A DNA stretch of 34,598 nucleotides from assembly GCA_019114465.1 (NCBI GenBank), contig DXFM01000046.1:1-34598 (forward strand). The letters run 5' to 3'. Origin of the DNA: Candidatus Lachnoclostridium avicola. GTDB lineage: Bacteria; Bacillota; Clostridia; Lachnospirales; Lachnospiraceae. Positions 16,847 through 23,097 of the stretch are shown here, piece after piece. Under the pieces are notes generated by a model. It was given only the letters and a program-made list of their open reading frames with translations. It was not told where the DNA came from and searched no databases. The position numbers and the translations under genes were made by a program. How positions within the stretch are numbered: position 1 is the first letter of the stretch; every line of letters begins with the position of its first letter.

Positions 16847-18301
16847 ATGGAAAAGATTTTATATCTGGAATGTAATTCAGGAATCAGCGGAGATATGACG
16901 GTGGGCGCCCTTCTGGACCTGGGCGCCAGCAGGGAACGGCTGGAGCGGGGGCTGGAGAGCCTGAAGGTGGACGGCTATCACCTGCACTTTGGAAGGACGA
17001 AGAAGTGCGGAATCGACGCCTTTGACTTTGACGTGCACCTGGAGGAGGGCGGAGAGCAGGGCCACGGCCATGCTCACGATCACGACCATCCTCACGGCCA
17101 CGGCCAGACCGATGAGAACCACCAGGATCACGATCACCCCCATGGCTCCCACGGCGTCTGCGCCTGCGGGGAGGACCATGACGGCCATATCCACAGTCAC
17201 GATCATGAGCATGCTTACGATCACGAGTATCCTCACGACCACGAGCATCCTCATGACCACGAGCATCCCCATGGCCACGAACATCCTCATGACCACGAAC
17301 ATCCCCACGATCACGGCCACGGACATCCCCACGTGCACCGCAACCTCCACGACATCTATGAGATCATAGACCGTCTGGACGACCGGGAGGAAGTGAAGGC
17401 TCTGGCCAGGAAGATGTTTGAGATAGTGGCGGAGGCGGAATCCAAGGCCCACGGCCTGCCCATCGAGGAGGTGCACTTCCACGAGGTGGGAGCGGTGGAC
17501 TCCATTGTGGATATTGTGAGCACCGCCATCCTTTTGGACGATCTGGGAATTGGGAAGATTATCGTATCCCCTCTGGCAGAAGGTCGGGGATATGTCCGCT
17601 GCCAGCACGGAGTGATGCCGGTTCCCGTGCCCGCCACGGCCAATATCGCGGCGGCCCACGGACTGGAGCTTCATTTCACCGACAATGAGGGGGAGATGGT
17701 GACCCCCACCGGCGCGGCTATCGCGGCGGCCATCGGAAGCAGAGAGGAGCTTCCCGCCCACTACACCATTGAGAAGATCGGCATCGGCGCCGGAAATAAA
17801 GACTTTAAACAGGCCAATATTCTCCGGGCCATGATTCTCTGCCCGAAGGAGGAGAAGCCGGAGACTCTGTGGAAGCTGGAGACCAACATCGATGACTGTA
17901 CGGGAGAGGCTCTGGGCTATACCATGGAGAAATTAATGGACGGAGGAGCTCTGGATGCCTATTACACGCCCATTCAGATGAAGAAAAACCGCCCGGCTTA
18001 CGAGCTGTCTGTGGTCTGCCGGGAGAGCGAGAGAGAGGCTCTGGAGGAAATCATTTTCCGCCATACCACCACCATCGGCATCCGCCGCTACCCCTTAAGC
18101 CGCACGGTTCTGGATCGGAGACCGGTGACTGTGGAAACGGCCATGGGCCGGGCGGAGGCGAAGATCTGCGGGAGAAATGGCAGGGAATTCGTCTACCCCG
18201 AGTACGAGAGCGTGAAAAAACTGTGCGAGAGCAGCAGCCTTTCCTTCCAGGAGGCCTACGCCTATATCCAGAGGGAAGCCGGGAAAGGGGAGCAGGACTG
18301 A
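16847..18301 (+). CDS. larC: LarC, nickel insertion enzyme with a large His-rich insert
   Basis: 484 residues in one unbroken frame. LarC uses CTP to insert nickel into the pincer nucleotide (cyclometallation). The N-terminal domain begins LYLECNSGISGDMTVGALL; the central HFHEVGAVDSIVDIV and GEMVTPTGAAIAAAIG blocks and the C-terminal WKLETNIDDCTGEALGYTME domain are conserved. In Lactobacillus plantarum the two halves are joined by a programmed frameshift; here they are simply fused. Residues 73-165 are an insert with about 37 His, a likely nickel buffer. The stop TGA overlaps the larE start as TGATG at 18299-18303. Confidence 0.95.
   Translation: MEKILYLECNSGISGDMTVGALLDLGASRERLERGLESLKVDGYHLHFGRTKKCGIDAFDFDVHLEEGGEQGHGHAHDHDHPHGHGQTDENHQDHDHPHGSHGVCACGEDHDGHIHSHDHEHAYDHEYPHDHEHPHDHEHPHGHEHPHDHEHPHDHGHGHPHVHRNLHDIYEIIDRLDDREEVKALARKMFEIVAEAESKAHGLPIEEVHFHEVGAVDSIVDIVSTAILLDDLGIGKIIVSPLAEGRGYVRCQHGVMPVPVPATANIAAAHGLELHFTDNEGEMVTPTGAAIAAAIGSREELPAHYTIEKIGIGAGNKDFKQANILRAMILCPKEEKPETLWKLETNIDDCTGEALGYTMEKLMDGGALDAYYTPIQMKKNRPAYELSVVCRESEREALEEIIFRHTTTIGIRRYPLSRTVLDRRPVTVETAMGRAEAKICGRNGREFVYPEYESVKKLCESSSLSFQEAYAYIQREAGKGEQD
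17063..17341 (+). repeat. His-rich coding repeat inside larC
   Basis: This stretch codes for 93 residues of which roughly 40% are His. From about 17230 to 17310 an 18-base unit coding for Asp-His-Glu-His-Pro-His recurs in tandem with small changes (CATGAC/CACGAG/CATCC elements). Copy number could change by slippage without breaking the frame. Confidence 0.85.
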
Positions 18302-19125
18302 TGGGAAAGACGGAAGAGAAGAAAGCCCGCCTTCTGGCCCTTATGGAAGAGTACGGCAGGCAGGATGTCTGCCTGGCCTTTTCCGGCGGCGTGGACAGCA
18401 GTCTGCTGTTAAAGCTGGCGGCTGACAGCGCCGCCGCCCACGGGACCACGGTGTACGCGGTGACTTTTGACAGCCGCCTCCACCCTGCCTGCGACCTGGA
18501 AAACGCGAAAAAGGTGGCGGCGGAGCTGGGGGGCGTCCATGTGGTGGTCACTGTGGATGAGCTGGAGATGGAGGAGATCCGTTCCAACCCCCCGGACCGG
18601 TGCTACCTGTGCAAAAAACAGCTCTTCGGAAAGCTTCTGGAGTTTGCAGCGGAAAAACAGATTTCCCTGACCATGGAAGGGACCAATGAGGACGATCTCC
18701 ACGTCTACCGCCCCGGCATCCGGGCAGTGCGGGAGCTGGGGGTGAAAAGTCCTCTGGCGGAGGCAGGGCTTACAAAGGCGGAGGTGAAAGCTCTGGCGGC
18801 GGAGTATGGAATTTCCGCGGCGTCCAGGCCCTCCACCCCCTGCATGGCCACCCGCCTGCCCTACGGGGCGGAGTTAAGCTATGAAGTGTTAAAACAGATC
18901 GAGGAGGGGGAGGCTGTGCTCCGGGAGCTGATCGGCGGAAACGTCCGTCTCCGCCTTCACGGCGATGTGGCCCGCATAGAGACGGACGGGGAGAACCTGG
19001 AAAAGGCGGTGGCCCTCCGCAGCCAGCTTATCAGCCGCCTGAAGGCCCTGGGTTTTGTCTATATCACCCTGGATCTGGAAGGCTTCCGGTCCGGGAGTAT
19101 GGACGTGCACATCCGCCAGGCTTAA
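18301..19125 (+). CDS. larE: LarE, sulfur transferase of NPN synthesis
   Basis: 274 residues. LarE adenylates P2CMN and replaces its carboxylates with thiocarboxylates. The PP-loop SGGVDSS is at residues 28-34. Cys181, in RPSTPCMATRLPYG, aligns with the Cys that Lactobacillus LarE sacrifices as sulfur donor; a further RCYLCK pair is at 101-104, so a cluster-dependent mechanism cannot be excluded. The C-terminal block VRLRLHGDVARIE is conserved. I chose ATG 18301, overlapping the larC stop, over an upstream in-frame ATG at 18223 that would extend into larC. Confidence 0.95.
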   Translation: MGKTEEKKARLLALMEEYGRQDVCLAFSGGVDSSLLLKLAADSAAAHGTTVYAVTFDSRLHPACDLENAKKVAAELGGVHVVVTVDELEMEEIRSNPPDRCYLCKKQLFGKLLEFAAEKQISLTMEGTNEDDLHVYRPGIRAVRELGVKSPLAEAGLTKAEVKALAAEYGISAASRPSTPCMATRLPYGAELSYEVLKQIEEGEAVLRELIGGNVRLRLHGDVARIETDGENLEKAVALRSQLISRLKALGFVYITLDLEGFRSGSMDVHIRQA

Positions 19126-19164
19126 GCATATCTTTGTAATAACGCTGAGAAACCAGGTGATTTG

Positions 19165-19659
19165 ATGGAGCCGTCCCAGACACCGAGAGATACGTTTTCG
19201 CAGATTCTGGCGGGAAACCGCCCCCAGGCTGCGGCCTGGGTCAGGGGAGGAGAGAACGCTCCTTCTCTGAGCGGACTGGTGAAATTTTTCGACACACCCT
19301 ACGGAGGAATTCTCGTGGAGGCGGAAATATTTGGGCTTCCCAATATTTCCCGGGAGAATTCCTCCGACTTTTATGGAATCCACATTCACGAGAGAGGAGA
19401 CTGCTCCGGGGATTTTTCCGGGGCCGGCGGCCACTACAATCCGGATCATCAGCTCCACCCTGATCACGGGGGTGATCTTCTGCCCCTTCTGGGCAGCCAG
19501 GGCTATGCCTGGGGAGCTTTCTATGACAAACGGTTTCAGGTGCAGGATATTCTGGGCCGTTCCGTGGTCATTCACAGAGACCGGGATGATTTCACTGGTC
19601 AGCCCTCCGGCGGTTCTGGGGAGAGGATCGGCTGCGGAGTGATTTACCCGGGAGGCTGA
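19165..19659 (+). CDS. cytosolic Cu,Zn superoxide dismutase-like protein
   Basis: 164 residues. The metal site appears complete: His73 and His75 (GIHIHERGDC), bridging-type His90 (GGHYNP), His98 and His101 with Asp104 (LHPDHGGD) for zinc, and His137 (VVIH) for copper. Cys80 and Cys157 match the conserved disulfide and Arg154 (GERIGCGVI) the active-site Arg. The zinc loop is shorter than in eukaryotic enzymes. There is no signal peptide or lipobox, unlike most bacterial SodC. The ATG at 19165 is four bases after AGGTGA; the TTG just before is too close. It starts 39 bases after larE with no terminator between. Confidence 0.85.
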   Translation: MEPSQTPRDTFSQILAGNRPQAAAWVRGGENAPSLSGLVKFFDTPYGGILVEAEIFGLPNISRENSSDFYGIHIHERGDCSGDFSGAGGHYNPDHQLHPDHGGDLLPLLGSQGYAWGAFYDKRFQVQDILGRSVVIHRDRDDFTGQPSGGSGERIGCGVIYPGG

Positions 19660-19696
19660 GGAAAAACAGATTTCTCAATGCCCATCAAATTCAAAA

Positions 19697-19725
19697 TTGA
19701 CAAATCTCCGCTCCTATGCTACACT
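19697..19725 (+). promoter_or_regulatory. promoter of rpsO
   Basis: TTGACA (19697-19702), a 17-base spacer and TACACT (19720-19725). The start point near 19731 gives a leader of about 112 bases. Confidence 0.8.
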
Positions 19726-19730
19726 CAACA

Positions 19731-19842
19731 AGTATGCAATTAAACGCACGCCGTCCGCCCAGTTTCCTGGATGCTCCAACCGGAGGCTTGGTGAACGGTG
19801 AGAAACTACTTATTTTTTATTAAGCAAAAGGAGGAAATCATC
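19731..19842 (+). promoter_or_regulatory. structured rpsO leader, possible S15 autoregulatory site
   Basis: CCGT (19751-19754) and GCC (19757-19759) can pair with GGT (19790-19792) and ACGG (19795-19798), enclosing CTCC/GGAG (19774-19777 with 19782-19785). Ribosomal protein S15 represses its own mRNA in many bacteria through a junction mimicking its 16S site; whether this leader does so is inference. AGGAGG at 19829-19834 is the ribosome binding site. Confidence 0.4.
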
Positions 19843-20109
19843 ATGATTTCAAAGGAGAAGAAGGCAGCTATCATCGCAGAGTATGGAAGAAAGCCGGGAG
19901 ACACCGGTTCACCGGAGGTTCAGATCGCACTGCTGACTGCAAGAATCACCGAGCTCACTGAGCATTTACAGAAAAACCAGAAGGATCATCACTCCAGAAG
20001 AGGTCTTTTAAAGATGGTAGGACAGAGACGTGGTCTCTTAAACTACTTAAAGGAGAACGATCTGGAAGGATATCGTACTCTGATCGAGAAGTTAGGCATC
20101 AGAAAGTAA
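19843..20109 (+). CDS. rpsO: 30S ribosomal protein S15
   Basis: 88 residues, the standard length. It begins [16 protein letters not shown] and contains the signature [17 protein letters not shown] and the 16S-binding helix segment [20 protein letters not shown]. The ATG at 19843 is eight bases after AGGAGG; an in-frame start at 19798 would add 15 odd residues and lies before the ribosome binding site. Codon use is biased to the frequent codons expected of a highly expressed gene. rpsO followed by pnp is a common bacterial pairing. Confidence 0.98.
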   Translation: MISKEKKAAIIAEYGRKPGDTGSPEVQIALLTARITELTEHLQKNQKDHHSRRGLLKMVGQRRGLLNYLKENDLEGYRTLIEKLGIRK

Positions 20110-20362
20110 TGACACAAGACTTAGGGTGGAGAACTGACTCCACCCTACGTTTCGTATAAAGGCTTTATACGAAGCGGCGGCCGGGGACCGGAATCGAGAC
20201 CGACGGTATCGCTGCGGCTGGCAGAAGCATGCTCCGAGACCGCTGAAGGGTGCAGGAGAGTTTGAGGCGGAGAGAACGCGCTCCCGCATCGTTCAGTAGT
20301 TTCGGCGTCTTCTGCCGGAGGGAAACCGGCATCAGAAATTGAAAAAGAAAAGGAGACAGACC
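20110..20362 (+). promoter_or_regulatory. rpsO-pnp intercistronic region with two strong hairpins
   Basis: The 253-base gap holds a perfect 10-bp stem, TAGGGTGGAG (20122-20131) with CTCCACCCTA (20138-20147), and then a near-perfect palindrome TTCGTATAAAG/CTTTATACGAA (20151-20161 with 20163-20173). Neither is followed by a good T-run, so they look more like processing or stability structures than terminators. The remaining 185 bases are GC-rich with possible weaker pairings and no gene. In enterobacteria such hairpins are RNase III sites for pnp autoregulation; that role here is a guess. AGGAG at 20351-20355 serves pnp. Confidence 0.6.
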
Positions 20363-22468
20363 ATGTACAAGAGTTTTTCCATGGAACTGGCAGGCAGAAC
20401 GCTGACAGTGGACGTAGGCAGAGTGGCGGCTCAGGCAAACGGCGCCGCATTCATGCACTACGGGGACACGGTGGTGCTTTCCACAGCGACCGCGTCCGCA
20501 AAGCCCAGAGAGGGAATCGATTTCTTCCCCCTGAGCGTGGAATATGAAGAGAAAATGTACTCTGTGGGAAAGATCCCCGGAGGCTTCAATAAGAGAGAGG
20601 GAAAGGCTTCTGAAAATGCCATCCTTACCTCCCGGGTTATCGACCGCCCCATGCGGCCCCTGTTCCCGAAGGATTACCGCAACGACGTGACGCTGGACAA
20701 CCTGGTGATGAGCGTGGATCCGGACTGCAGCCCGGAGCTGACCGCCATGCTGGGCTCTGCCATCGCCACCTGTATTTCCGACATCCCCTTTGACGGTCCC
20801 TGCGCCATGACCCAGGTGGGCTTAATCGACGGTGAGTTTATCATCAACCCCACGTCTGACCAGAAGAAGGTATCCGATATGGCTCTGACGGTAGCATCCA
20901 CCAGGGAGAAGGTGATCATGATCGAGGCGGGAGCCAATGAGGTGCCGGAGCAGACCATGATCGACGCCATTTTCAAGGCCCATGAGGTCAACCAGGAGAT
21001 CATCAAATTCATTGACCAGATCGTGGCCGAGTGCGGCAAGGAGAAGCACTCCTATGAGAGCTGCGCTGTTCCGGAGGAGCTGTTTGCCGCCATTCGTGAG
21101 CTGGTGAGCCCGGAGGAGATGGAGGAAGCCGTCTTCACCGATGACAAGCAGACCAGAGAGAACAACATCGCGGCCATCACTGAGAAGCTGGAAGAAGCTT
21201 TCGCGGAGAATGAGGAGTGGCTGGCTCTTCTGGGAGACGCCATCTACCAGTATGAGAAGAAGACGGTCCGCAAGATGATCTTAAAGGATCACAAGCGTCC
21301 CGACGGCCGTGCCATCACGGAGATCCGTCCCCTGGCGGCAGAGATCGACGTTCTGCCCAGAGTTCACGGCTCCGGCATGTTTACCCGCGGACAGACGCAG
21401 ATTTTAAATGCCTGTACCCTGGCTCCCCTGTCCGAGGCTCAGAAGATTGACGGCCTGGACGTGACGGAGACCTCTAAGAGATATATGCACCACTACAACT
21501 TCCCGTCCTTCTCCGTAGGCGAGACAAAGCCGTCCAGAGGACCGGGACGCCGGGAGATCGGCCACGGCGCTCTGGCAGAGAGAGCACTGGTGCCCGTACT
21601 TCCCTCCGAGGAAGAGTTCCCCTACGCTATCCGCACCGTGTCCGAGACCATGGAGTCCAACGGCTCCACCTCTCAGGCCAGCATCTGTGCATCCACCCTT
21701 TCCCTGATGGCTGCAGGCGTGCCCATCAAGGCCCCGGTGGCAGGTATCTCCTGCGGACTGGTGACCGGAGAGACGGATGACGACTACATCGTTCTCACCG
21801 ATATTCAGGGTCTGGAAGACTTCTTCGGCGACATGGACTTTAAGGTAGGAGGAACCCACAAGGGCATCACAGCTATCCAGATGGATATTAAGATCCACGG
21901 ACTGACCCGCCCCATTATCGAGGAGGCCATTGCCCGCACCAGAGAGGCGAGACTCTACATCCTTGACCAGGTGATGAAGCCTGTGATCGCGGAGCCCAGA
22001 AAGGAACTGAGCCCCTATGCTCCCAAGATTGAGCAGATCATGATCGACCCGTCCAAGATCGGCGATGTGGTAGGCAAGCAGGGCAAGGTGATCAACAAGA
22101 TCATCGATGAGACCGGCGTAAAGATCGACATCACCGACGACGGAGCTGTAAATGTGTGCGGCACCGACAAGGCCATGATCGACAAGGCCATCTCCATCAT
22201 CAAGAGCATTGTGACGGATCTGGAGCCGGGCATGATTATGACCGGAAAGGTAGTCCGCATCATGAACTTCGGCGCTTTCGTGGAGCTGGCTCCCAACAAG
22301 GACGGTATGGTTCACATTTCCAAGCTCTCCGACAAACGTGTGGGCAAGGTGGAAGATGTGGTGAACATCGGCGACGAAGTAACAGTAAAAGTGATCGAGA
22401 TCGACAAGATGGGCCGCGTGAATTTGAGCATGCGTCCCCAGGATTTAAATCCCAAGAGCGGAAAATAA
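20363..22468 (+). CDS. pnp: polyribonucleotide nucleotidyltransferase (PNPase)
   Basis: 701 residues, full length. It phosphorolytically degrades RNA 3' to 5' as a trimer. Domain order: first RNase PH domain (residues about 5-220; YEEKMYSVGKIPGGFNKREG), helical linker, second catalytic RNase PH domain (about 310-545; TQILNACTLAPL, GRREIGHGALAERAL), KH domain (about 550-615; IGDVVGKQGKVINKI) and S1 domain (about 620-690; GKVVRIMNFGAFVEL). The start ATG 20363 is seven bases after AGGAG; an upstream in-frame codon at 20339 would add MKKKRRQT and include the ribosome binding site. Confidence 0.98.
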   Translation: MYKSFSMELAGRTLTVDVGRVAAQANGAAFMHYGDTVVLSTATASAKPREGIDFFPLSVEYEEKMYSVGKIPGGFNKREGKASENAILTSRVIDRPMRPLFPKDYRNDVTLDNLVMSVDPDCSPELTAMLGSAIATCISDIPFDGPCAMTQVGLIDGEFIINPTSDQKKVSDMALTVASTREKVIMIEAGANEVPEQTMIDAIFKAHEVNQEIIKFIDQIVAECGKEKHSYESCAVPEELFAAIRELVSPEEMEEAVFTDDKQTRENNIAAITEKLEEAFAENEEWLALLGDAIYQYEKKTVRKMILKDHKRPDGRAITEIRPLAAEIDVLPRVHGSGMFTRGQTQILNACTLAPLSEAQKIDGLDVTETSKRYMHHYNFPSFSVGETKPSRGPGRREIGHGALAERALVPVLPSEEEFPYAIRTVSETMESNGSTSQASICASTLSLMAAGVPIKAPVAGISCGLVTGETDDDYIVLTDIQGLEDFFGDMDFKVGGTHKGITAIQMDIKIHGLTRPIIEEAIARTREARLYILDQVMKPVIAEPRKELSPYAPKIEQIMIDPSKIGDVVGKQGKVINKIIDETGVKIDITDDGAVNVCGTDKAMIDKAISIIKSIVTDLEPGMIMTGKVVRIMNFGAFVELAPNKDGMVHISKLSDKRVGKVEDVVNIGDEVTVKVIEIDKMGRVNLSMRPQDLNPKSGK

Positions 22469-22478
22469 ACAGACCGAA

Positions 22479-22533
22479 GGGGCCATTGCCAAATAGATGA
22501 GAAATCATCTATGGAGCAATGGCTCCGTTTTTA
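22479..22533 (+). terminator. terminator of pnp
   Basis: An 11-bp outer stem (GGGGCCATTGC at 22479-22489 with GCAATGGCTCC at 22516-22526, one G-T pair) encloses an 8-bp inner stem (ATAGATGA at 22493-22500 with TCATCTAT at 22505-22512), followed by GTTTTTA. Confidence 0.9.
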
Positions 22534-22600
22534 TGTGGGAAATGGAAAGGCACGTTCATGGATATGAAAGAACCGGGATTTCTTCCGGGAGTTGTTCTGA

Positions 22601-22629
22601 TTGTGTGATAACTGTACCTATGCTATTAT
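22601..22629 (+). promoter_or_regulatory. promoter of the small toxin-like gene
   Basis: TTGTGT (22601-22606), a 17-base spacer and TATTAT (22624-22629). Start point near 22636, about 41 bases before the ATG. Confidence 0.65.
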
Positions 22630-22670
22630 GTCAATGTTACCGCACCTATACTGGCAACAGGAAGGGAGTG

Positions 22671-22695
22671 CATTACATGGAAGATGCTATATCCT
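22671..22695 (+). repeat. direct repeat copy a (toxin start region)
   Basis: CATTACATGGAA, three bases, then GCTATATCCTTT. The repeat contains the toxin start codon (22677-22679). The second copy lies at 22856-22879 with the same two 12-base blocks separated by two bases. Confidence 0.85.
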
Positions 22696-22787
22696 TTATC
22701 TTCGCCGTTATGGCAGGTGTGGTTTGCCACCTCATTTGCAAATGGATGGACGGTGATAAGCAGCCGGTCACGAGCCTGCGGTGCTAA
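22677..22787 (+). CDS. 36-residue membrane peptide, Fst/Ldr-like candidate type I toxin
   Basis: The peptide starts MEDAISFIFAVMAGVVCHLI, continues CKWMDGDKQPV and ends in a polar tail TSLRC. It is one membrane helix followed by a Trp-Met-Asp and charged tail, which resembles the Fst/Ldr toxin pattern (hydrophobic helix with a small residue/Gly in the middle, then W-L/M-D/N and charges). AGGAAGGGAG (22660-22669) lies seven bases before the ATG. It has its own promoter, lies in the long gap between pnp and the M14 gene, and faces an antisense RNA. The recognition is by pattern, not by search; a longer in-frame extension upstream to 22497 would run through the pnp terminator and is rejected. 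Confidence 0.7.
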   Translation: MEDAISFIFAVMAGVVCHLICKWMDGDKQPVTSLRC

Positions 22788-22814
22788 ACCCTGCCGTACA
22801 TAAAATGGGAATAG

Positions 22815-22845
22815 AAAACCCCAGAGATGCGACCTCTGGGGTTTT
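22815..22845. terminator. shared bidirectional terminator of toxin mRNA and antisense RNA
   Basis: A perfect 12-bp stem: AAAACCCCAGAG (22815-22826) with CTCTGGGGTTTT (22834-22845), loop ATGCGAC. Both strands end in T-runs: TTTTCGTTTT on plus, TTTTCTATT on minus. Confidence 0.9.
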
Positions 22846-22855
22846 CGTTTTCCAC

Positions 22856-22879
22856 ATTACATGGAATAGCTATATCCTT
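22856..22879 (+). repeat. direct repeat copy b (5' end of antisense RNA)
   Basis: Second copy of the 12+12 base repeat found at the toxin start. Because the antisense RNA is read from the minus strand here, its 5' part is complementary to the toxin translation start. Confidence 0.85.
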
Positions 22880-22891
22880 TTGCCTACTGCC

Positions 22892-22920
22892 ATTATAGCA
22901 TATGCAGAATTTCTTTTCAA
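22892..22920 (-). promoter_or_regulatory. promoter of the antisense RNA
   Basis: On the minus strand TTGAAA (plus 22915-22920), 17 bases, TATAAT (plus 22892-22897). It is closer to consensus than the toxin promoter, as expected for an antitoxin that must be in excess. Confidence 0.8.
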
Positions 22921-23010
22921 GATACCACATAACAGTTTTCTCTATTGGCCACAAGAAAGTCACGAAAAATAAAAGGATGTCGGAAACTCAAGGCCTCCTC
23001 CCCCCAAAAA

Positions 23011-23050
23011 TTTAAGAGAAGCGTAAGAGTTTTTGAAGGCAAAGTATGGT
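23011..23050 (+). promoter_or_regulatory. candidate response-regulator box and promoter for the M14 gene
   Basis: TAAGAG occurs at 23013-23018 and 23024-23029, an 11-base direct repeat period typical of OmpR/PhoB-type binding sites, and a TATGGT -10-like box lies at 23045-23050, so the second repeat takes the place of a -35 box. No regulator gene is in the window. Confidence 0.4.
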
Positions 23051-23097
23051 ATCCTTGAAGCTGACAGTGAAAGTTATACATCAGTCAGGAGAAAAAT

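Larger units (their letters stand above)
22808..22885 (-). ncRNA. candidate antisense antitoxin RNA (about 75 bases)
   Basis: A minus-strand promoter (TTGAAA, 17 bases, TATAAT) places the start near 22885 and the shared hairpin ends the RNA near 22808. Its 5' part is complementary to the toxin start region through the direct repeat, and its 3' part is complementary to the toxin mRNA 3' end through the terminator. No open frame of note. Confidence 0.65.

Noticed and set aside
16877..17761. 294-codon minus-strand frame opposite larC (Val/Met-rich, looks membrane-like)
   Set aside because: The hydrophobic Met/Val runs are the reverse complement of His/Asp codons in the His-rich insert; not a gene.
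18223..18300. Longer LarE with 26 extra N-terminal residues
   Set aside because: The extension overlaps larC in another frame; the ATG at 18301 overlaps the larC stop in a typical coupled arrangement and matches the family start.
16847..18301. Programmed frameshift in larC as in Lactobacillus plantarum
   Set aside because: Both halves of LarC are in one continuous frame, so no frameshift is needed.
20122..20147. Terminator between rpsO and pnp
   Set aside because: The stem is strong but is followed by ACGTTTCG, not a T-run; readthrough to pnp is expected.
22497..22787. 96-codon version of the toxin-like gene
   Set aside because: The extension starts inside the pnp terminator and before the toxin promoter; the 36-residue form has its own ribosome binding site.
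22781..22972. 63-codon frame downstream of the small toxin-like gene
   Set aside because: It runs through the bidirectional terminator, the second direct repeat and the antisense promoter, and has no ribosome binding site.
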